In this document: piece by piece, positions 1 through 9,966 of the stretch | Position numbering within the stretch: the first letter of the stretch is position 1 | Layout: every line of letters begins with the position of its first letter | Assembly (NCBI GenBank): GCA_027038295.1 | Contig: JALVXD010000132.1 | Coordinates: forward strand, 1 to 42,007 | Length of the DNA: 42,007 nucleotides | Reading direction: 5' to 3' | DNA from: Campylobacteraceae bacterium | GTDB lineage: Bacteria > Campylobacterota > Campylobacteria > Campylobacterales > Sulfurovaceae | Position numbers and translations under genes: made by a program | The notes under the pieces: generated by a model | Databases searched by the model: none | Seen by the model: the letters and a program-made list of their open reading frames with translations, nothing else | Told to the model about the DNA's origin: nothing

Positions 1-891
1 TACCTCTCTACACAAGTTAATGAATATGCTATTGGAATTTATGGAACAGGAGATATTTCTGCTACAGCTCATGTAGACAATAAGCGTTTGGATTTAAGTG
101 TAAAGGGTAACGATGGAAAATACTATAACTACAACCCAAATACAGACCAATACAGTGAAATAAGCCAAGCTGCCTATGAAGAAGGTTCACTGGAGTCTGC
201 CATAGGTGAAAATGGTACTACCTATGTAGATATAAAAGGTTTGGCACTTCTTGAAGTTCCTGTATCTTATGCTAAAGCATTTGACTTCAAGCAAGGAGAG
301 CTATCGGTTGGAGGAAGCTTAAAACTTATGAAAGGTTCAACCTTTGTTAAACGTATGAATATAGATTCAGAAGATAATACAGATGAAAACCTTGAAGATT
401 ATAAAAAAGACAGCTCTAATGTAGGTCTTGACTTGGGAGTACTATTTAAACCATCAAACGTTAAAAAATTATCGGTTGGACTGGTAGCAAAAAACATCAA
501 CTCACCTAAGTTTGACACCATAGATGGAGGTTCACTTAAAGCTGATATGCAATTAAGAACGGGTTTACTCTATAACTATAATGAGCAAGTAGAACTGGCA
601 ATGGACTTAGATATAACAAGTAATGAAACATTTATTCCAGGGTACGATAGCCAACAACTGGGTATGGGTGTCAACTACAAACCTGCATCATGGGTCTCAC
701 TTCGTGCAGGTCTCATGCAAAATCTAGCCAATAGCAATGAAGGGGTTATCTACTCTACTGGTTTTGGAATTGGAGCTCAAGCCTTAAGCTTAGATGTTGC
801 TGCCCAAATGGCAAGTAAATCAGGTAGTTACGATGGAGAAGATGTTCCTAAATTTGCAAAAGTAAATGTGGCACTTGTTTCTCGTTGGTAA
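1..891 (+). CDS. TraF-like outer-membrane beta-barrel protein, 5' end outside the window
   Basis: The reading frame is open from base 1, so the gene begins upstream; the first in-window start-like codon (TTG at 88) is not a convincing start. The visible 297 residues alternate polar and hydrophobic positions, with many Gly, Tyr and Asn, like outer-membrane strands. The C-terminus is VSRW, and a terminal aromatic residue is typical of barrels folded by BamA. The motif order (LLEVPVSYAKAF, GGSLKLMKG, AGLMQNLA, GFGIGAQALSLDVAAQM) resembles the TraF_2 family, often annotated 'conjugal transfer protein TraF' in this phylum. Nothing nearby suggests conjugation, so the name should not be read as a function. 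The fold class is fairly sure; the role is unknown. Confidence 0.6.
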   Translation, partial: YLSTQVNEYAIGIYGTGDISATAHVDNKRLDLSVKGNDGKYYNYNPNTDQYSEISQAAYEEGSLESAIGENGTTYVDIKGLALLEVPVSYAKAFDFKQGELSVGGSLKLMKGSTFVKRMNIDSEDNTDENLEDYKKDSSNVGLDLGVLFKPSNVKKLSVGLVAKNINSPKFDTIDGGSLKADMQLRTGLLYNYNEQVELAMDLDITSNETFIPGYDSQQLGMGVNYKPASWVSLRAGLMQNLANSNEGVIYSTGFGIGAQALSLDVAAQMASKSGSYDGEDVPKFAKVNVALVSRW

Positions 892-906
892 ACAACTTAC
901 ATTCTC

Positions 907-929
907 GTGACGACGTTAAACGTCGTCAC
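907..929. terminator. Palindrome between convergent genes
   Basis: GTGACGACG and CGTCGTCAC form a perfect 9-bp stem around TTAAA, between the end of the TraF-like gene and the end of the convergent acyl-CoA ligase gene. An A-run follows on the plus strand, so a U-tract is not in the classic place on either strand. It lacks the GTAG of the REP family found elsewhere. A transcription stop is inferred from position. Confidence 0.4.
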
Positions 930-948
930 AAAAAAATCTCTTTTTACT

Positions 949-2496
949 TTAATTATTAAGATTAAGTAGATTAACTTTCAACTCACGTTTCAAAACTTTA
1001 CCTGTAGCATTTTTAGGTAACTCATTTATAAAATGTAACTGCTTTGGTACTTTATAATTTGCCAGATGATTACGCAGATGCTTACGTAACTCACTCACAT
1101 CTATCTCATCAACCCCCTCTTCTAGTTCTATATAAGCAATAGGTATCTCTCCACTCTTCTCATCGGCTATACCGATGACAGCAGAAGAGGCAATACCTTT
1201 AAAGCTGTCTATAACCTCTTCTAACTCTCTAGGGTAGATGTTAATTCCTTTGGATATAACCAAATCTTTTTTTCTATCAACGATATAAAGAAAGTCATCT
1301 TCATCCATATAACCCATGTCGCCTGTAAGTAACCAACCTTTTACAATGGTCTCATCAGTCGCTTCAGGACGGTTCAGATAACCCAACATAACATTTTCAC
1401 CTCTTGCAATAATATCACCTACCTCACCTCTTGGCAATTCAAGTAAATTATCATCGACAATTTTCATCTCATACCCATAAAGTGCTGTACCAACAGACTT
1501 AGGCTTTTGTTGAGTAATAGGATTAATAGAGATTGCAGGAGAAGCTTCACTCAGCCCATAACCTTCTAAAAGAACACCCCTTTTAAACTTCTCTTGCATC
1601 GCTTCTAATGTTTTTGGTTGTAAGGCAGCTGCACCAGAGACAAAAATACGAACCTTGTTAAACCACATAAAGTACCAAGGTAATTTTGCTTTAATCAAAG
1701 CATTATATACATCTGGAATACCTAAGAAAATAGTTACACGTTTTACAAGTACTTGCTTAAAGATATTGGCAAAAGGTTTTAACGATTTAATAACAACGAT
1801 ACTTGCACCTTTATAAAGAGGCATAATAACCCCTATAGAGAAAGTAAAAGAGTGAAACATAGGTAAAAAGACTATAATTCTGTCTTTTGAACTTGCCTTA
1901 ACATGTAAGCTTCCTCCATGAGCATTAGAGAAGATATTTTTAGCAGAGAGCATGGCTCCTTTCGGTTTACCAGTTGTTCCTGAAGTGTAGATAATAACAG
2001 CCAAATCATCCAAATCCATAAGACGAGAATCAACACTCTCTGGGAAAGTTAATACTTTTTCAAAAGATACATGACGTAGGCTATCACCTTTGTAAGCACC
2101 TTCCCAAATGGTAAAATCTAAAAATTTTTGTACCTCATCGGATGAAACTACTTCATCATGAACAACAGAAGATATAAGTACCTTAGCATCTGAATCTTCT
2201 AAAATATACGCCAGTTCCCCCTCTTTTAAAAAAGTGTTAATAGGAACAGAGACAGCTCCAAGCTTTGAGATAGCAAAAACAGCATAAATAAACTCTGCAG
2301 AGTTACGCATAAAAAGAGCAACTTTGTCTCCTCTTTCAACACCTCTACTAGAGAGGTATGCAGCTAAAATATCTGCTTTTTGTTGTATCTGTCTATAGGA
2401 GATTTTTTCATCTCCTACAAACAGAGCTGTTTTTCGACCTCGTTTTTTGGCTTGTGTAAAAATTAAGTCATAAAAACTACTAAATGGATACTTCAT
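949..2496 (-). CDS. Long-chain fatty-acid-CoA ligase (AMP-forming, FadD-like)
   Basis: This 515-residue ANL-superfamily enzyme would activate a carboxylic acid with ATP and load it onto CoA. The P-loop YTSGTTGKPKG is at 170-180, YGLSE at 313-317, TGD at 391-393, the hinge RKKDLVISKG at 408-417, and the catalytic lysine in NATGK at 500. The length matches bacterial medium/long-chain acyl-CoA synthetases. It is the last gene of a minus-strand cassette: its ATG lies 1 nt after the stop of the FadL-type porin gene, itself preceded by a secreted lipase. That context favours long-chain fatty acids as substrate over acetate or aromatic acids. The motifs do not fix chain length. Confidence 0.85.
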   Translation of the reverse strand: MKYPFSSFYDLIFTQAKKRGRKTALFVGDEKISYRQIQQKADILAAYLSSRGVERGDKVALFMRNSAEFIYAVFAISKLGAVSVPINTFLKEGELAYILEDSDAKVLISSVVHDEVVSSDEVQKFLDFTIWEGAYKGDSLRHVSFEKVLTFPESVDSRLMDLDDLAVIIYTSGTTGKPKGAMLSAKNIFSNAHGGSLHVKASSKDRIIVFLPMFHSFTFSIGVIMPLYKGASIVVIKSLKPFANIFKQVLVKRVTIFLGIPDVYNALIKAKLPWYFMWFNKVRIFVSGAAALQPKTLEAMQEKFKRGVLLEGYGLSEASPAISINPITQQKPKSVGTALYGYEMKIVDDNLLELPRGEVGDIIARGENVMLGYLNRPEATDETIVKGWLLTGDMGYMDEDDFLYIVDRKKDLVISKGINIYPRELEEVIDSFKGIASSAVIGIADEKSGEIPIAYIELEEGVDEIDVSELRKHLRNHLANYKVPKQLHFINELPKNATGKVLKRELKVNLLNLNN

Positions 2497-2497
2497 C

Positions 2498-3733
2498 TTA
2501 GAATTTGTATGCTACACCTGCACTTAGAAGGTCAGCACCACCTCCTGAAAATTTACCTATAATTCCACCTTCATTCTCACCTGCTGCTAAAGTAAAGGAC
2601 TCTTTTTCATCATGTAAGTAAGCAAACCCGTATGAGAGGTTCTCATTGGCGTTAATACGAAAACCAAAAGTATAGATATTGGCATCAGAATCAGGCAATT
2701 CATAAGAGATATACTTTCTGTCAATAGGAGATTCATCTTTAGCATACCCAGCCATAAGTGTCAATTTAGGAGAGACTTTTGCTGTGAGACCTATTCTAAA
2801 AGTATCTGTATCTTTCCAGTTTTTGGGTTTTGGGTCATCAAAAGGTTCAACCAATACTGCCTGAATAGGAGAGCCATAATTAAAATCTAACTCTTTATAA
2901 GCTGACCAATAAGTTTTCTCATAGTTTAACTCCACTGTATATTTATCTTGCCATGTTTTACTTACTGCCAAGTTTAATGCTGCAGGTAGAGGAACCGTAA
3001 CAGAGGCATCATACTGATTACCAACACCCATCAAATAAAGATTTGCTTCACCATCTTCCTTTAAATCAACATTTGAACGGTAGGTTGCAGCCATATTAAT
3101 GTCTGAAGTTGGTCTATAGGTCATCGCTAGGTTATATCCAAACTCAACCGTATCTCCCTCCATCTCACGCTTAATAGGCTTGGTTGTCTCTGCTCCATCA
3201 CCATTGACAACCCCCTCAGAGTAGATAAATCGTAAACCACCACCCACTGCAAAGTTATCAGATACTTTATAGGAAGCTACAGGATTTACCTCTATAACTT
3301 TCAACGTAAACTCCTCAGCAAAAAGCTTCTGCTGTCCACTCTCCCAACGTTTTGTTAGACCTCCAGGAACCGTTAAACTAGCACCCCATCTAAAAGCTCC
3401 CATTGGGGCTGCCACATAGTGTAAAAATGGAAGTTGTAAGTTTTCTATTTCAGACTTGTTAGAAGCAGGATGTATTTCACTAGCAGAATAGGCTTGAACA
3501 CCTTTAAACTTATTGCTAGGTAAGTGTGCCCAAGTCAGACCAGCTTCTGCAAACTGTTTATCTTCCATAAATGCCATGTTTGCAGGGTTAAAATAGGCTG
3601 TATCAGCTCCATCCGTATGTGCCACATAAGCTGCACCCAATGCCATAGAGTTTACTGACTGCTCAGGTATCTTATAGGCACCTGCCATCAGAAAAGAACT
3701 TGCTGTTATACTTAGTAATATTGTTTTTTTCAT
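2498..3733 (-). CDS. FadL/OmpP1/TodX-family outer-membrane hydrophobe transporter
   Basis: The mature N-terminus carries the family hallmark: AYKIPEQSVNSMALGAAYVA followed by DGADTAYFNPANM, the hatch and first strands of FadL proteins. The C-terminus AGVAYKF is a typical barrel end. A signal peptide (KKTILLSITASSFLMAGA) precedes it. Three ATG codons stand in a row (3739, 3736, 3733); AGGAG directly abuts the first, so the third, 6 nt away, is the best start. The TAG stop of the upstream lipase gene overlaps this ribosome site, implying coupled translation. The family moves long-chain fatty acids or aromatic compounds across the outer membrane; lipase and acyl-CoA ligase neighbours point to fatty acids. 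Confidence 0.88.
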   Translation of the reverse strand: MKKTILLSITASSFLMAGAYKIPEQSVNSMALGAAYVAHTDGADTAYFNPANMAFMEDKQFAEAGLTWAHLPSNKFKGVQAYSASEIHPASNKSEIENLQLPFLHYVAAPMGAFRWGASLTVPGGLTKRWESGQQKLFAEEFTLKVIEVNPVASYKVSDNFAVGGGLRFIYSEGVVNGDGAETTKPIKREMEGDTVEFGYNLAMTYRPTSDINMAATYRSNVDLKEDGEANLYLMGVGNQYDASVTVPLPAALNLAVSKTWQDKYTVELNYEKTYWSAYKELDFNYGSPIQAVLVEPFDDPKPKNWKDTDTFRIGLTAKVSPKLTLMAGYAKDESPIDRKYISYELPDSDANIYTFGFRINANENLSYGFAYLHDEKESFTLAAGENEGGIIGKFSGGGADLLSAGVAYKF

Positions 3734-3742
3734 CATCATCTC

Positions 3743-4999
3743 CTAGTACCCAATGGTCTGTTTTCTAACAGTAGCAAATATTTTTGCAGTTACACCATAA
3801 GCAGGTAACCCACAAGCAGCATGACCCAATTTAGCACCTAAACCCAGTGCTGCTTCTACGGGAACAAGTTGTACATCAGAAACATTCATGGCTTTCATTG
3901 TTCCTTCAGTTAACTGAGAGATAGTATAAGGAATCACATCATCCCCTTCACAATGAACCAAACGAATAGGTGTTTTTGGAGCCCATTGATAAAGATTATT
4001 TTCAATTACAGCTTTTTTAAACCAATGATTCTCATCTGTAAAATAATTTGTTACAAAGTTATCAACAAAAAGTCCCGTAGCTCCCTTTGTATCGTAACTT
4101 AATTCTGGATCAATTTGAGTACGATTTAAATCACCATTAAATAGAGTAGGAAGCTTAGAAGCATAGGGTTCATTTATCACAGTTTCAACATCTTCATTAT
4201 AAGCTTTTGCATAAGCATAACCTACATTTGCCATAAAAGAGGGAACGCTTAGTTTTGGTTGTGATAAAACTACATCTGCCAAAGGTTTTAAAGCATACGG
4301 TCCAGCCATTGGAGCAGCCATGGTTACCTTTAAGTCGGTTAAGTTTTCATCTTCTATCTTTTTAAGTGTTGCCATAGCAGCATAACCACCTTCAGAGTAA
4401 CCAGTTAAGAAGAGTTGATTATTAAGAGTAATATTATTATCATTCGCAAATACTTTTACCTGTTTAATAAAATCAACTGTTGCATTTGCCAAAGATTTTT
4501 TTAAAATAAAAGGATGATAATGCTCATTGGAATCCCCAAAACCTATATAGTCTGGTTGTAAAGTAGCAAATCCACCCAATGCACTTAAGATAACCGAAGA
4601 ACCTGCAGGTACTGCATCTGCATCTGCCAATACAGAAGGTGCTTCTCTATTAGAAAAAATAGTTCCATGGTCATCAGACACCATAGAGAGACCTAAAGTA
4701 GTATTGACAATTTCAGGTAAACCTGTAGGAATAACAAAAAGCCCCGATGCTTTTACTTCATTGCCCTCTTCATCTGTAGTAGTATAGGGAATCTTAAATG
4801 CTTTATATCCATAGACTGTCCTATTAGCATCAACAATATGTTTATCAATTAATGTTTTTTTCATAACAGGAGCAGAAAAATTTACAACCAGTTCCCCTCC
4901 TTTAAATGTCTCATTGGATGGTTGATCTAACCCATCACCACACCCTACAAAGACCAATAAAGGGGCTACTATTGCTACTGTTTTAACTATCTGTTTCAT
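3743..4999 (-). CDS. Secreted alpha/beta-hydrolase lipase, lipoprotein
   Basis: About 418 residues. A lipoprotein signal (IVAPLLVFVGC, Cys21 counting from the upstream ATG at 5002) anchors the protein in the envelope. The nucleophile elbow GYSEGG puts Ser203 in place; GDD (354-355) supplies the likely acid and GLGAKLGHAACG the likely His394, completing a triad. The spacing and the C-terminal cap resemble the secretory lipase (LIP) group. AGGAGG lies too close to the first ATG, so the second (4999) is preferred. It is the first gene of a lipase, FadL porin, acyl-CoA ligase cassette and would release fatty acids outside the cell. The substrate could be another ester or polyester. Confidence 0.75.
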   Translation of the reverse strand: MKQIVKTVAIVAPLLVFVGCGDGLDQPSNETFKGGELVVNFSAPVMKKTLIDKHIVDANRTVYGYKAFKIPYTTTDEEGNEVKASGLFVIPTGLPEIVNTTLGLSMVSDDHGTIFSNREAPSVLADADAVPAGSSVILSALGGFATLQPDYIGFGDSNEHYHPFILKKSLANATVDFIKQVKVFANDNNITLNNQLFLTGYSEGGYAAMATLKKIEDENLTDLKVTMAAPMAGPYALKPLADVVLSQPKLSVPSFMANVGYAYAKAYNEDVETVINEPYASKLPTLFNGDLNRTQIDPELSYDTKGATGLFVDNFVTNYFTDENHWFKKAVIENNLYQWAPKTPIRLVHCEGDDVIPYTISQLTEGTMKAMNVSDVQLVPVEAALGLGAKLGHAACGLPAYGVTAKIFATVRKQTIGY

Positions 5000-5070
5000 C
5001 ATTCCTCCTTAAGAAATTTTCAAAATTTTAATTATCTACACTAAAACCTACTTACCTCACTATTTTGCAA

Positions 5071-5964
5071 CTACACCTCCTCGATTAAATTATAGAGTTC
5101 TACTATCTCTCTGTCCCAAATATCACTATCAATAGTCTCTAATACTAAAGGAATATCGTCCATTCGTTCATCATTCATAATGAATTTAAAGGCATTCCAA
5201 CCTATCTCACCTTGCCCCAAAGAGTGGTGACGGTCAACACGACTTCCTAGTTTTGGTTTAGAGTCGTTAATGTGCATGGCAGATAAGTACTCAAAGCCAA
5301 CAATACGCTCAAAATCATCCATTGTCTTATCATAAGCTTCACGCGTTCTCAAATCGTAACCACCTGTAAATGTATGACAAGTATCCAAACAGACACCTAC
5401 ACGGCTTTTATCTTCTACTTTGTTTATAATATACGCCAAATGTTCAAACTTGTACCCTAAGTTTGTTCCTTGCCCTGCTGTATTTTCTATAACCAACTTT
5501 ACACTCATGCCATTAGTAACTTCTATGGCTAAGTTTAAAGAGTCTGCAATAACATCTAAACAAGTTAGCTCTGCTTCCATAATCTTGTCATCATACTCAG
5601 GGTCTTTTTTCGCTACTTTAACCAAATGACTTCCAGGGTGAAAGTTCAGAAGCTCTAAGCCCAATTGTTCACAACGACGTAACTCATCTATAAATGCTTC
5701 TCGTGATTTCTCTAACTTCTCTACTTCTGGGTGACCCAAATTAATTAAGTAGCTATCATGAGGTAAAACATGCTTAGGAGAAATTCCAGATTTTTCAAGA
5801 TTTATCTTAAAACTCTCTATCATTTTCTCTTCTAAAGGTTTGGCGACCCACTGTCTTTGGTTTTTTGTAAAAAGGGCAAAAGCTTTTGCTCCTATCTTCA
5901 TGGCATTTAAAGGGGCGTTATCTACTCCACCACTTGCACTAACATGGGCTCCAACAAATTTCAT
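5071..5964 (-). CDS. nfo: Endonuclease IV (AP endonuclease)
   Basis: 297 residues, the usual size. The order of signatures is that of the zinc-dependent TIM-barrel AP endonuclease: [10 protein letters not shown] at the N-terminus, the NFHPGSH zinc-ligand region, [44 protein letters not shown] and LVLET. It cuts the backbone 5' of abasic sites during base-excision repair. The ATG shares one base with the stop of the preceding lipoprotein gene (TAATG), so the two are probably translated together, although no functional link is obvious. Confidence 0.95.
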   Translation of the reverse strand: MKFVGAHVSASGGVDNAPLNAMKIGAKAFALFTKNQRQWVAKPLEEKMIESFKINLEKSGISPKHVLPHDSYLINLGHPEVEKLEKSREAFIDELRRCEQLGLELLNFHPGSHLVKVAKKDPEYDDKIMEAELTCLDVIADSLNLAIEVTNGMSVKLVIENTAGQGTNLGYKFEHLAYIINKVEDKSRVGVCLDTCHTFTGGYDLRTREAYDKTMDDFERIVGFEYLSAMHINDSKPKLGSRVDRHHSLGQGEIGWNAFKFIMNDERMDDIPLVLETIDSDIWDREIVELYNLIEEV

Positions 5965-6446
5965 TACTGTTCTCTCACTTTAATTAATATTTTATTTATT
6001 CTATCACGAAATTTTCTCTCACCACTTATAACAGTGTATGTTATATCATACTTATCTTTTTTTTGAATTTTCTGTGTAAATCCATCACTATTTTTTTCTA
6101 AGTTCTTAGAATTAAAAATAGGTTTTGATTTAAAAATATTTTCTAAAAGAGTATCAGGGTAAGAGGAGTTTAAAACTTTTGTATTAAAATCATGCTTCTC
6201 CATACATTCAAAAGTTGACATACATATATTCATTCCGTTAATCTCTATGCTTACCAACGGTTGCCCTGCTGCATACATTTCAACTTCTACTTTAGAAGAA
6301 CTCTGTTTTATAAAGCCCATATCAGCATACTTCATACCTGCTGTTTTTAAGACTATAAATGCACTCTCCTCTTTTTTGGGTTGACCTGTACAAGCATTGA
6401 AAAACAGTATGCTACCAAGTAGTAGTCCCGTGTGTTTTTTCATCAT
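5964..6446 (-). CDS. Hypothetical lipoprotein, coupled to nfo
   Basis: 160 residues. A short signal with lipobox FFNAC predicts lipidation at Cys19, followed by a Lys/Glu-rich linker. The rest is soluble, with two cysteines (NICMSTFEC) and a basic C-terminus; no known domain was recognised. AAGGA lies 5 nt before the first of two ATGs. It overlaps nfo by one base (TAATG). A conserved envelope lipoprotein of this phylum is possible, but the function is unknown. Confidence 0.7.
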   Translation of the reverse strand: MMKKHTGLLLGSILFFNACTGQPKKEESAFIVLKTAGMKYADMGFIKQSSSKVEVEMYAAGQPLVSIEINGMNICMSTFECMEKHDFNTKVLNSSYPDTLLENIFKSKPIFNSKNLEKNSDGFTQKIQKKDKYDITYTVISGERKFRDRINKILIKVREQ

Positions 6447-6536
6447 ATTTATCCTTTTTTTTAATTATAACAGATATCACGTAATTTATGCTATAAATAT
6501 TTTTATTAGTTTTATATTAGATTAAGAATACTTAGC

Positions 6537-6542
6537 TATAAT
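6537..6542 (+). promoter_or_regulatory. -10 element of the tRNA-Glu pair
   Basis: Perfect TATAAT, 20 nt before the first tRNA-Glu, inside a very T-rich stretch. No good -35 is visible, as is common for sigma70 promoters in this phylum. Confidence 0.6.
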
Positions 6543-6562
6543 TTCGTCCACAAGTTGTTAAT

Positions 6563-6637
6563 GGCCCCTTCGTCTAACGGTTAGGATCCATGGTTTTCAT
6601 CCATGTTACAGGAGTTCGAATCTCCTAGGGGTCACCA
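6563..6637 (+). tRNA. tRNA-Glu (UUC), first copy
   Basis: 75 nt with encoded CCA. Acceptor arms GGCCCCT and AGGGGTC pair with one G-U. The T arm GGAGTTCGAATCTCC is canonical. The anticodon stem CATGG/CCATG encloses loop TTTTCAT, giving anticodon TTC. It is identical to the next copy. Confidence 0.97.
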
Positions 6638-6665
6638 TTTTTAACTTGTACTTTTTATATTTAGT

Positions 6666-6740
6666 GGCCCCTTCGTCTAACGGTTAGGATCCATGGTTTT
6701 CATCCATGTTACAGGAGTTCGAATCTCCTAGGGGTCACCA
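6666..6740 (+). tRNA. tRNA-Glu (UUC), second copy
   Basis: 75 nt, identical to the copy 28 nt upstream, anticodon TTC, CCA encoded. It is probably co-transcribed with the first copy. The flanks TTTAGTG and CACTAAA are complementary and would extend the acceptor helix in the precursor. Confidence 0.97.
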
Positions 6741-6775
6741 CTAAATTTTACTTCTACTTCAAATCAATTTTCTTA

Positions 6776-8446
6776 TTAAAACAACCTACTTATACTAGAT
6801 GAACAGCTTCTTGATTTTTGGCTATTAAGTACATCTTGAACCCTTCTTTTCATAATAAATTGATTGTTTTTATCAATAAGCATCTGCTCTATCTTTAACT
6901 GCTTTCCTCTTGTTAATTTATAAAAAATTGTATCTATTTTATTTGACTTGTCTACTGAAAGTGCCATATAATTATATTTGACACCTCCTGTATAACTAGG
7001 ATGAATAAGATAATCTTGTACTGTGACACCATGAATTTTACTTTGTAAATCTACATAACAACCATAAGCACTAACATTAGTATCACGTTTATATATTGAT
7101 TGAAGTTCTCCTACATTCAAGATTTTTCCATTTGTTTCACGTATCTGAACATTTTGTGCAAACATTTTTGGTATATAATTCCAGTTAGATACAGGACGTA
7201 GGAAGTTTTCTATCCCTTCTAAGGCAATCTGTTGACGAATTTCTTCATCTTTTATTCTTTGTGCTTGAGCAGCATTTTGCACGGCAAGGGCTTCAGACTT
7301 CTTTATCAAATCTTGTGCCTGATACATGAGTCCATAATAGTCACAACCTGTTGATTGTAACTCTTTTCCCAAATCATGTAGAGGATTCTGCTTATCTGCT
7401 AACAGTCTCATATATACTTTAACTTTCTCTACATTTTTCATCTGTACGCTATAGGCTAAACGTTTATACATATCACTTTGACGCAAGGCTAAACTCAAAA
7501 CCAAGGCTCTATCATAACCTGTAAACCTATTCATCAAATCTGTATTTAACAAAGAGAGTGCCTCTACTACATGTTCATCTGAAACTTGTCGAAAGTTATC
7601 AACAACTGTTTTAACAGAGATATTTTTACCTTTTAATTGATAGTTCATAACATCTTCTATACGATGGTCACTGCTGTTATAGATAAATTTAAAATTTGGC
7701 ATACCATCAAGTGTATCCACCGTAGTTAAAGTTGTTCTATACTTGGGTTTTAGAAGTATATACCCCAACTCTTGAACACTCTTATCTTCGGGAACATTTA
7801 GCTTTACTTTTATAGTTGCTATATTGGTCTTAAAATCACGACTCTTGGTACCATCAAGGTCACCATGTTTAAATGCTTCATCCATCATGTTTAAATAGTT
7901 TTGAGTAATAGGGTCTTTTATAATGTTATTGGTATGAAGTAAAAAATTTGCAGTTTGAGGAACAACCAAAGAGACAAAATCTATAAGTACACCCAATTCC
8001 CGAATAGGCACACCTTTTTCAGCCTCATTTTTTTGCAGAAGTTTCACAGAGAGATTATCACTGTCACTTACCACAAAAGGCTCTTCATTTATAAAATTTG
8101 CACTCTTTTTAACACAAGAGATATTGGAAGCATCATCATTAAGCAAAAACCAAATAGGGTACTTCCCTACTCTACTTTGCTTCGTACGTTCATTACTAAG
8201 TTTTAAGTAGGTCTCTGTAGAAAACTTATCATCACTCAGATAGGCTCTTTTATCATTACAATACTCACTTACAGGGTAGAGTTTGTTGTCATAATACTCC
8301 TGAGTAAACGACATATAATACTCGGAACTCCTCTTTGGGACAGACTCATATTTTTCAAGCGTAATCTCACCAATATTAATCTGATGTTTCTCGGCACACC
8401 CAGCCAATAAAAAAACCGTTACAACTCCAAATAAACAATTTTTCAT
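6776..8446 (-). CDS. Large hypothetical lipoprotein next to the tRNA-Glu genes
   Basis: 556 residues. The signal NCLFGVVTVFLLAGC predicts lipidation at Cys17. The body is mixed alpha/beta; residues near 380-415 (QDLIKKSEALAVQNAAQ and the stretch after it) look like a charged helix or coiled coil. The C-terminus ends in a Ser-rich stretch (SRSCSSSISRLF). No domain was recognised. GGAG precedes the ATG. It is transcribed alone towards the tRNA pair. It may be an accessory gene: tRNA genes are frequent integration sites, but no integrase or repeated tRNA end is visible beside it. Confidence 0.7.
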   Translation of the reverse strand: MKNCLFGVVTVFLLAGCAEKHQINIGEITLEKYESVPKRSSEYYMSFTQEYYDNKLYPVSEYCNDKRAYLSDDKFSTETYLKLSNERTKQSRVGKYPIWFLLNDDASNISCVKKSANFINEEPFVVSDSDNLSVKLLQKNEAEKGVPIRELGVLIDFVSLVVPQTANFLLHTNNIIKDPITQNYLNMMDEAFKHGDLDGTKSRDFKTNIATIKVKLNVPEDKSVQELGYILLKPKYRTTLTTVDTLDGMPNFKFIYNSSDHRIEDVMNYQLKGKNISVKTVVDNFRQVSDEHVVEALSLLNTDLMNRFTGYDRALVLSLALRQSDMYKRLAYSVQMKNVEKVKVYMRLLADKQNPLHDLGKELQSTGCDYYGLMYQAQDLIKKSEALAVQNAAQAQRIKDEEIRQQIALEGIENFLRPVSNWNYIPKMFAQNVQIRETNGKILNVGELQSIYKRDTNVSAYGCYVDLQSKIHGVTVQDYLIHPSYTGGVKYNYMALSVDKSNKIDTIFYKLTRGKQLKIEQMLIDKNNQFIMKRRVQDVLNSQKSRSCSSSISRLF

Positions 8447-8673
8447 ACTTCACCACTCCCATGATAGAATTTTGTTAAAACTATTGTAACATAATTTTAA
8501 GAAAAGTATAAATATGAATATTAAATAAAAAAGAATCAAATAAATAAAGTTTTTTGATTAAGAGAAGCGTTTTATCTCTACCTTGGTTAAGAAAATAATT
8601 CACAGTTAAGAATTAATTATATTCTGCTAAAATTTCATTTTAAAAAATTTTGCCCAAATAAGAGGATATTAAC

Positions 8674-9963
8674 ATGGATAAATTCAAAAATGAATGTTTA
8701 GAGTACCACATCGACGGAAAAACTGCTACCGAAATAACCAAACCCTGTAAAACACAAGAAGAGTTGTCCATGGCATACTCTCCTGGTGTGGCTTACCCCT
8801 GTTTAGAGATTGAAAAAGACCCATCTTTAGCATACAAATACACCAATAAAGGTAATACCGTTGCTGTTATCTCAAATGGTACAGCTGTTTTAGGTCTAGG
8901 AGATATTGGAGGTCTAGCAGGGAAACCTGTTATGGAGGGAAAAGCTGTTCTATTTAAATCTTTTGCCAATGTTGATGCTGTTGATGTTATTTTAAATATT
9001 CAAGATATTGATGCCATAGTCGATACCTGTGCTGCTATTTCAGATACTTATGGAGGAATCAACCTAGAAGATATTAAAGCACCAGAGTGTTTTGAAATAG
9101 AGCGAAAACTTCAAGAGCGTATAGACATTCCTGTCATGCACGATGACCAACATGGTACAGCTATCATTACCTCTGCTGGACTGCTTAATGCTTTAGAACT
9201 TTCTAACAAAAAAATAGAAGATATTAAAATTGTTGTTATCGGAGCTGGTGCAGCAGGAATCGCTTCTGCTAAAATGTACAAACTGCTAGGAGCTACCAAC
9301 ATTACATTAATAGATTCAAAAGGTGTTATTCATTCAGGTAGAGACGATTTAAACAAGTATAAAAAAGAATTTGCCATAGATACAGAAGATAGAACCTTAG
9401 AAGATGCACTTAAAAATGCCGACATGATGTTGGGGCTCTCTTCTGCCAACATTGTTTCACCTGAAATGGTTAAAACCATGGCACACAATGCTATTATCTT
9501 TGCTTGTGCGAACCCTACTCCAGAGATTACCCCTGACAGAGTAGAAGCAGTTAGACCAGACATCATCATAGGAACGGGACGTTCTGACTACCCTAACCAA
9601 GTGAACAATGTTTTAGGTTTCCCTTTTATCTTTAGAGGTGCATTAGATGCAGGTGCTAAAAAAATTACCGAAAATATGAAAATGGCAGCAGCCAAAGCTC
9701 TAGCAGCCCTAGCAAAAGAGCCTGTTCCATACTATGTAAAAGCCATCTACAATGACCCTGACTTAGTCTATGGAAAAAGACATATTATCCCTACCCCATT
9801 CTCAAAAGAGGCACTGGTATGGGTAGCATCAGCTGTTGCAGAAGCTGCATTTAAAGATGGTGTAACCGATATGAAAGAGTGTAATATAGAAGATTACCGA
9901 GAAAAATTACGTACCATGATTTATGTTGACCAGCAAGAGAGTTCTTCTGTAAAAGAGATGTAA
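8674..9963 (+). CDS. maeB: Malic enzyme (malate to pyruvate, NAD(P)+), short form
   Basis: 429 residues: the catalytic part of MaeB-type enzymes without the C-terminal phosphotransacetylase-like domain found in 750-residue versions. Seen: [11 protein letters not shown] with the catalytic Tyr35, [17 protein letters not shown] with Lys90, metal-site segments [12 protein letters not shown] and HDDQHGTA, and the dinucleotide motif GAGAAG (190-195). It oxidatively decarboxylates malate to pyruvate and CO2. AGAGGAT precedes the ATG. A REP-like pair begins 3 nt after the stop. Cofactor preference cannot be read with certainty; the maeB symbol is by family. Confidence 0.9.
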   Translation: MDKFKNECLEYHIDGKTATEITKPCKTQEELSMAYSPGVAYPCLEIEKDPSLAYKYTNKGNTVAVISNGTAVLGLGDIGGLAGKPVMEGKAVLFKSFANVDAVDVILNIQDIDAIVDTCAAISDTYGGINLEDIKAPECFEIERKLQERIDIPVMHDDQHGTAIITSAGLLNALELSNKKIEDIKIVVIGAGAAGIASAKMYKLLGATNITLIDSKGVIHSGRDDLNKYKKEFAIDTEDRTLEDALKNADMMLGLSSANIVSPEMVKTMAHNAIIFACANPTPEITPDRVEAVRPDIIIGTGRSDYPNQVNNVLGFPFIFRGALDAGAKKITENMKMAAAKALAALAKEPVPYYVKAIYNDPDLVYGKRHIIPTPFSKEALVWVASAVAEAAFKDGVTDMKECNIEDYREKLRTMIYVDQQESSSVKEM

Positions 9964-9966
9964 CTT

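Noticed and set aside
1-891. Conjugation system suggested by the TraF-like name
   Set aside because: No other transfer gene is in the window, and the sequence is simply an outer-membrane barrel.
5420-5629. Plus-strand frame inside nfo
   Set aside because: It lies fully opposite a well-conserved gene, with no ribosome site or family resemblance.
6563-8446. Genomic island integrated at tRNA-Glu
   Set aside because: Both tRNA copies are full length, there is no integrase and no partial tRNA 3' end near the lipoprotein gene.
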